64,000 nt of DNA from Spirosoma spitsbergense DSM 19989 (GTDB taxonomy: Bacteria; Bacteroidota; Bacteroidia; Cytophagales; Spirosomataceae). The notes beneath the pieces were generated by a model, which saw only the letters and a program-made list of their open reading frames with translations, searched no databases and was not told the origin of the DNA. Both the position numbers and the translations under genes were made by a program. The DNA lies in contig NZ_KB893389.1 in the NCBI RefSeq assembly GCF_000374085.1, forward strand, positions 30,774-94,773, given 5' to 3'. Within the stretch, counting starts at the first letter, position 1, and each line of letters begins with the position of its first letter. Of this stretch, positions 60,310 through 64,000 are shown one piece after another.

Positions 60310-61746
60310 ATGTATTCTAACAGTCTATCTTCTTCCCGGTTTTCGTTCCGGGCCATTATCTATCTCACGCTGTTTGGCCTGGTATGGTATGGCAATCCGG
60401 TACGGGCACAGCAAACACAGCGGAGCCGCCAGGTTCTGGAGAAAGAAAAGAAGCAGAATCTGGAAAAAATGAACCAGATACGCACAATACTCCAACAAAC
60501 ATCGTCGGAAAAACAGGCTGGTCTGGGCCAGTTGAAAGCCCTGAATCAGCAAATTCAAATTCAGTCCAAACAGATAGGCCTGCTGAATAAAGACCTCCAG
60601 TTGACTGAATCGGAAATCACCGAACTACGCCAGGCAAGTAGCTCTCTGACCCAGGATCTGGACAAGCTTAAAGACGAGTACAGTTCTATGATCTATGCCG
60701 CCGACAAACGGCGGCAGCAGGTAAATCCGCTGGGTTTTCTATTTGCAGCCGAAAATTTCAACCAACTCGTTGCCCGTTATCGGTATTTGCGGCAATACTC
60801 CAACGCCCGTCAGAGTCAGGTGCGGCAAATGAACAATGTAAAGTCCATGCTACAAGCCAAGCAACAGGCCACGCAGCGTAAGCGCCAGGAGCAGAAAAGT
60901 ACCATTGGCACCAAATTGAACGAAGGCAAAAAGCTGGAGGCCCTGAAGGAGGAAAAGAATGGCGTTGTGAAGGAACTGAGTCAGAAGGAAAGTGAACTCC
61001 AGACGGAACTGACTGAAAGCCGCCGGGCCATCAATCGGCTTGAAAGTATGATTACGCGCATCATTGCCCGCGAAGCGAAAGAACGGGCGGAGCGGGAAGC
61101 CCGCGAACAGGCCGCCCGACTGGAGCGGGAGAGGCGGGCCCGGATTGAAGCCGCCCGGAAAGCTGCGGAACGCAAACGGGCGCAGGAGGCCATAGCAGCC
61201 GCCGAGAAGGTAGGCGAAAAACCCGCCCCTGCCGATGTGGCGAAAGCAGAAAAACCCCCTGAAGCGGAACCGGTTGCCGCAAAACCGGATGAACGACGCA
61301 ACAACAACCTCAATGACGAAGAAAGTAAGCTGGCTTCTTCATTCACCGCTTCGCGGGCCCACCTGCCCTGGCCGGTTACCAAAGGCTTTATTTCGGATCA
61401 CTTCGGCCGTAAACCCCACCCCGTTCTGAGGGGTATTTTCGTTGAAAATCAGGGAGTCGATATCCAAACTAATGCTGGAGAAGGCGTTCGGACCGTGTAT
61501 GATGGTATCGTTCAGGATGTAACAAGCATGCCCGGTATGAACAATGTAGTAGCTATTCAACATGGCGACTACTTTACGGTATATGCCAAACTAAAGAGTG
61601 TTTCTGTGCGGATAGGACAACGCGTAAAGGCCCGGGAATCCATTGGTACGGTAGCTACGGATAAAAACGGCGTGTCTGAAATTCAGTTTCAGATATGGAA
61701 AGAGTTCACCAAGCTCAACCCCGAATCGTGGCTCACACCAAGATAA
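60310..61746 (+). CDS. EnvC-like murein hydrolase activator
   Basis: The 478-residue protein has a signal peptide, long coiled coils (about 30-290; the last part Arg/Glu-rich AKERAEREAREQAARLERER) and a C-terminal LytM/M23 domain (about 370-478). The metal ligands of active M23 peptidases are not complete: NQGVDI lacks the usual first His context, YAKL replaces YAHL and EIQFQIW replaces the HxH. It is therefore an activator of amidases, as E. coli EnvC, not a peptidase itself. It ends a conserved three-gene block. Confidence 0.9.
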   Translation: MYSNSLSSSRFSFRAIIYLTLFGLVWYGNPVRAQQTQRSRQVLEKEKKQNLEKMNQIRTILQQTSSEKQAGLGQLKALNQQIQIQSKQIGLLNKDLQLTESEITELRQASSSLTQDLDKLKDEYSSMIYAADKRRQQVNPLGFLFAAENFNQLVARYRYLRQYSNARQSQVRQMNNVKSMLQAKQQATQRKRQEQKSTIGTKLNEGKKLEALKEEKNGVVKELSQKESELQTELTESRRAINRLESMITRIIAREAKERAEREAREQAARLERERRARIEAARKAAERKRAQEAIAAAEKVGEKPAPADVAKAEKPPEAEPVAAKPDERRNNNLNDEESKLASSFTASRAHLPWPVTKGFISDHFGRKPHPVLRGIFVENQGVDIQTNAGEGVRTVYDGIVQDVTSMPGMNNVVAIQHGDYFTVYAKLKSVSVRIGQRVKARESIGTVATDKNGVSEIQFQIWKEFTKLNPESWLTPR

Positions 61747-61775
61747 GTTTGATCGGTCCGCCGATGCGGTTTGTA

Positions 61776-61825
61776 GTTTGATGTTTGTAGTTTTGATGGT
61801 TGGATGACAACGACAAACATCAAAC
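61776..61825. terminator. Hairpin between envC-like gene and panB
   Basis: GTTTGATGTTTGT (61776-61788) and ACAAACATCAAAC (61813-61825) are exact reverse complements, separated by 24 bases. It ends 21 bases before the panB start, so it may be a terminator for the EnvC block or a leader hairpin of panB. Confidence 0.55.
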
Positions 61826-61846
61826 ATTAACTATTAAACTGACCGC

Positions 61847-62665
61847 ATGTCCGTTCATAATCCCGATATCAAGCGCGTTACGACGCATACAATTCAGGAA
61901 CTCAAGAATAAGGGAGAAAAAATTTCGGCCCTCACAGCCTATGATTACTCTATGGCCCGGGCAGTCGATCTGGCCGGTGTCGAACTGATTCTGGTAGGCG
62001 ACTCAGCGTCGAATGTGATGGCAGGCTACGAAACAACGCTGCCCATAACCCTCGACCAGATGATCTACCACGCCAGTTCGGTAGTGCGGGGCGTGAAGCG
62101 GGCTCTGGTCGTAGTCGATTTACCGTTCGGTTCGTATCAGGGTAATTCCTCCATTGCGTTACAGTCGGCTATTCGGATCATGAAAGAGTCGGGAGCACAT
62201 GCCGTTAAAATGGAGGGCGGTTTGGAAATAAAAGAATCGATCACCCGAATTTTGAGTGCCGGTGTACCCGTCATGGGCCACCTCGGCCTCACCCCACAAT
62301 CCATCTATAAGTTTGGGACGTATGCCGTTCGAGCCAAAGAAGAAGCCGAAGCCGAAAAATTAATGACTGACGCCCGGATGCTGGAAGACATCGGCTGTTT
62401 TGGTGTCGTGCTCGAAAAAATACCGGCTTCTCTAACCAAAACTGTATCGGCCAGCCTGACTATTCCAACCATTGGCATTGGTGCCGGACCGGATGCCGAC
62501 GGACAGATTCTGGTAGTTCATGATTTACTAGGAATCAACAACGAGTTCAAGCCCCGTTTCCTTCGCCGGTACGCTGACCTGCACCGAATTATGACCGAGG
62601 CCATTGCTCACTATGTCGATGACGTAAAAGCCAATGACTTCCCGAACGAGAAAGAAGCATATTAA
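61847..62665 (+). CDS. panB: 3-methyl-2-oxobutanoate hydroxymethyltransferase
   Basis: The 272-residue protein shows the PanB pattern: [40 protein letters not shown] with the Mg-binding Asp and Ser, [23 protein letters not shown], and [20 protein letters not shown] with catalytic Glu in VVLEKIP just before. It converts 2-oxoisovalerate with methylene-tetrahydrofolate to ketopantoate, the first step of pantothenate synthesis. Length is normal. Confidence 0.96.
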   Translation: MSVHNPDIKRVTTHTIQELKNKGEKISALTAYDYSMARAVDLAGVELILVGDSASNVMAGYETTLPITLDQMIYHASSVVRGVKRALVVVDLPFGSYQGNSSIALQSAIRIMKESGAHAVKMEGGLEIKESITRILSAGVPVMGHLGLTPQSIYKFGTYAVRAKEEAEAEKLMTDARMLEDIGCFGVVLEKIPASLTKTVSASLTIPTIGIGAGPDADGQILVVHDLLGINNEFKPRFLRRYADLHRIMTEAIAHYVDDVKANDFPNEKEAY

Positions 62666-62753
62666 GTTAGAGTGAAGAGGTAAGGCACAGGAAGAAAGAC
62701 AATCGTTCGTGTCTTTTCTGTATGGCTTACCACTTAGTTAAGCCAAAAGGAAT

Positions 62754-63500
62754 ATGAAAAAAAAACCATATCAGGTCGTTTTCGAAGATAACCATCTGCT
62801 GATAGTCAATAAAGATCCGGGTATTCTAGTGCAGGGCGACCGTACCGGGGATATTACGCTGCTGGATGTGCTGAAAGACTATATCAAGGAAAAATATGAT
62901 AAACCCGGCGAGGTATTTCTGGGATTGGTTCATCGGCTAGACAGGCCGGTGAGTGGTTTGGTTGTGTTTGCCCGCACCTCCAAAGCCCTGGAGCGTATGA
63001 ATGAGATTTTCCGCAAACGGCTGGTGCAGAAAACCTACTGGGCCGTTGTTCGGCAGAAGCCCCCCAAAGACACCGACAGGCTGGTAAACTGGCTGATAAA
63101 AGACGAGCAGAAAAATCAGGTAACGGTATACGACTACGAGGCACCCAAGTCGCAGAAGGCCGAATTATCGTACCGAATACTGGGGAAGATTAACGAACAC
63201 TATCTGCTGGAAGTAAGCCCCATTACGGGTCGCCCTCATCAGATTCGGGCTCAGTTAGCCCACATGGGTTGCCCTATTCGGGGCGATGCCAAGTACGGCT
63301 ACGACCGGGTTGTGGCCGACAAGAAAATCTACCTGCATGCCCGTCGGCTCTATTTTATTCATCCGGTCAAACCAGCGGGAGCACCAGATCGTCCAATTAT
63401 CTGTAAAGCAGGTTTGCCTAATGATCCGTTCTGGGAGGAGTTTCTTGACCTGGATGATGAGCAGTACAAGGACAAGAACATGGACTTCATTTTTGAATAG
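62754..63500 (+). CDS. RluA-family 23S/tRNA pseudouridine synthase
   Basis: The 248-residue protein carries the RluA core motif GLVHRLDRPVSGLVVFA with catalytic Asp63. AELSYRILGKI and the late GRPHQIRAQLAHMGCPIRGD also fit. It has no S4 domain, so it is the short RluA type. It isomerises specific uridines in rRNA or tRNA. It follows panB by 88 bases; a weak hairpin lies between (GACAATCGTTCGTGTC region). Confidence 0.93.
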   Translation: MKKKPYQVVFEDNHLLIVNKDPGILVQGDRTGDITLLDVLKDYIKEKYDKPGEVFLGLVHRLDRPVSGLVVFARTSKALERMNEIFRKRLVQKTYWAVVRQKPPKDTDRLVNWLIKDEQKNQVTVYDYEAPKSQKAELSYRILGKINEHYLLEVSPITGRPHQIRAQLAHMGCPIRGDAKYGYDRVVADKKIYLHARRLYFIHPVKPAGAPDRPIICKAGLPNDPFWEEFLDLDDEQYKDKNMDFIFE

Positions 63501-63563
63501 TCTATTGACCATATCCTGATTTCTCCGCATCTGAGAGTCGTGTTAGCGCAGGTAGCCAAAAGG

Positions 63564-63605
63564 AAAGAGCCGCATCATCCGGGAAACGGATAATGCGGCT
63601 CTTTT
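63564..63605. terminator. Intrinsic terminator
   Basis: AAAGAGCCGCAT pairs with ATGCGGCTCTTT, with ATCCG/CGGAT inside. It lies between the pseudouridine synthase gene and the small convergent gene. Confidence 0.85.
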
Positions 63606-63626
63606 ACGTAAAAAGATGAAGAAAGA

Positions 63627-63809
63627 TTAGCGTTCTACAAACGTTGTTGGGGCTTGCTCAGAAGGCATCACGTCCGAAACGATCTGCTCCATTACTCTTT
63701 CCACCATCTGTACAATCCCACGAAGCGCACCAAAAATGATGCATAGCGGCAGGATTATCGGCAGAAAGAGAACCCATTGAAAAATCATGTACAAGCGGAC
63801 ATTTCTCAT
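63627..63809 (-). CDS. Small membrane protein of unknown function
   Basis: The 60-residue protein starts MRNVRLYMIFQWVLFLPIIL and has one or two membrane segments (VLFLPIILPLCIIFGAL) followed by a polar tail (MVERVMEQIVSDVMPSEQA). I do not recognise the family. The AT-rich DNA upstream fits a promoter. It could be a short real gene; confidence is moderate because of size. Confidence 0.55.
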   Translation of the reverse strand: MRNVRLYMIFQWVLFLPIILPLCIIFGALRGIVQMVERVMEQIVSDVMPSEQAPTTFVER

Positions 63810-63901
63810 CGGTTAAATAATTTAAAGTTAAGGTTACGGTCTATAGTGATTTAACAACTTAACTTTAGTACGTAAAAAGACAGGTTCTAATCATATTCAA
63901 A

Positions 63902-63935
63902 ATTAACCTTGTTTTAGTACTAAAACAAGGTTAAT
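63902..63935. repeat. Perfect 34-base palindrome
   Basis: ATTAACCTTGTTTTAGT and its exact reverse complement adjoin without a loop. It follows the partial gene at the right edge by 15 bases of T-rich (minus strand) sequence. It is either that gene's terminator or an operator. Confidence 0.8.
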
Positions 63936-63950
63936 GATAAAAAAAACAGA

Positions 63951-64000
63951 TTAAAACCGTAAACCATCCTCAACCGCAATAAAGTTATTGTCACTTATCC
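63951..64000 (-). CDS. C-terminal end of a gene cut by window edge
   Basis: On the minus strand the bases read ISDNNFIAVEDGLRF and TAA (63951-63953). The composition looks like coding sequence and a palindrome follows, but 15 residues do not allow a family call. Confidence 0.4.
   Translation of the reverse strand, partial: ISDNNFIAVEDGLRF

Noticed and set aside
61061..61382. Minus-strand frames opposite the EnvC coiled coil
   Set aside because: Low-complexity Arg/Ala-rich antisense frames caused by the repetitive coiled-coil codons.
1..64000. tRNA, rRNA, riboswitch or CRISPR array
   Set aside because: I found no cloverleaf with CCA-type end, no rRNA beyond the 22-base resemblance at 56510, no regular direct-repeat array and no riboswitch core that I could recognise by eye.

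Overview
The window reads as chromosome of a member of the Bacteroidota, most likely the order Cytophagales and close to Spirosoma. The reasons are the balanced base composition, two SusC/SusD outer-membrane uptake loci, secreted proteins ending in type IX secretion (T9SS) sorting domains, Bacteroidota-type promoters (TTG, about 19-21 bases, TAnnTTTG), the set of plant or exopolysaccharide glycosidases, and the TPR - DUF4292 - EnvC gene order. I assign the genus by gene character only, without any database comparison. I see no rRNA, tRNA, CRISPR array or prophage.

Layout. 1-2500: a truncated beta-helix carbohydrate protein, decayed sequence and small membrane proteins. 2825-15274: a sugar-catabolism island, mostly on the minus strand. 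It holds a GMC oxidoreductase, a broken Gfo/Idh/MocA oxidoreductase, two sugar isomerase-like TIM-barrel proteins (one broken), an ECF sigma factor, a PhyH dioxygenase and two GH36-type alpha-galactosidase-like enzymes with a divergent AraC regulator. A GxxExxY gene flanked by inverted repeats is inserted in the middle. 15300-20230: a mobile-element graveyard (IS5-like transposase, serine resolvase and IS256 transposase pieces) around a hybrid histidine kinase with a decayed Hpt tail and an AraC-type regulator.

20209-28457: a SusC/SusD locus whose downstream genes encode two lipoproteins and a T9SS-secreted M43 metalloprotease, which suggests protein or peptide capture. 28681-35792: a second SusC/SusD locus, with a stop-interrupted heme/copper monooxygenase downstream. 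36181-42090: patatin, MBL-fold hydrolase, AraC regulator, AhpD-like protein, a cytochrome b plus molybdopterin oxidoreductase pair and a DUF1223 protein. 42095-48902: a DUF2490 remnant, a GH78 rhamnosidase, an M19-like metallohydrolase, xylulokinase and a DUF433/DUF5615 toxin-antitoxin pair that separates xylB from a second xylB-like 3' end. 48950-57224: housekeeping and mixed genes, including a tight accD-hicB-hicA-radical SAM operon, an S41 protease and Ohr. 57546-63809: TPR, DUF4292, EnvC, PanB and RluA, then a small membrane protein and the end of one more gene at the right edge.

Two themes stand out. First, an unusual number of genes are intact except for one premature in-frame stop (TGA at 5166, TAG at 12698, TAG at 29293, TAA at 16273, perhaps TAG at 2113), and others survive as frameshifted fragments. 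This suggests recent gene loss, or errors in the assembly. Second, there are several long perfect or near-perfect palindromes, one reaching into a coding region, and cassette-like insertions that mark recent rearrangement.
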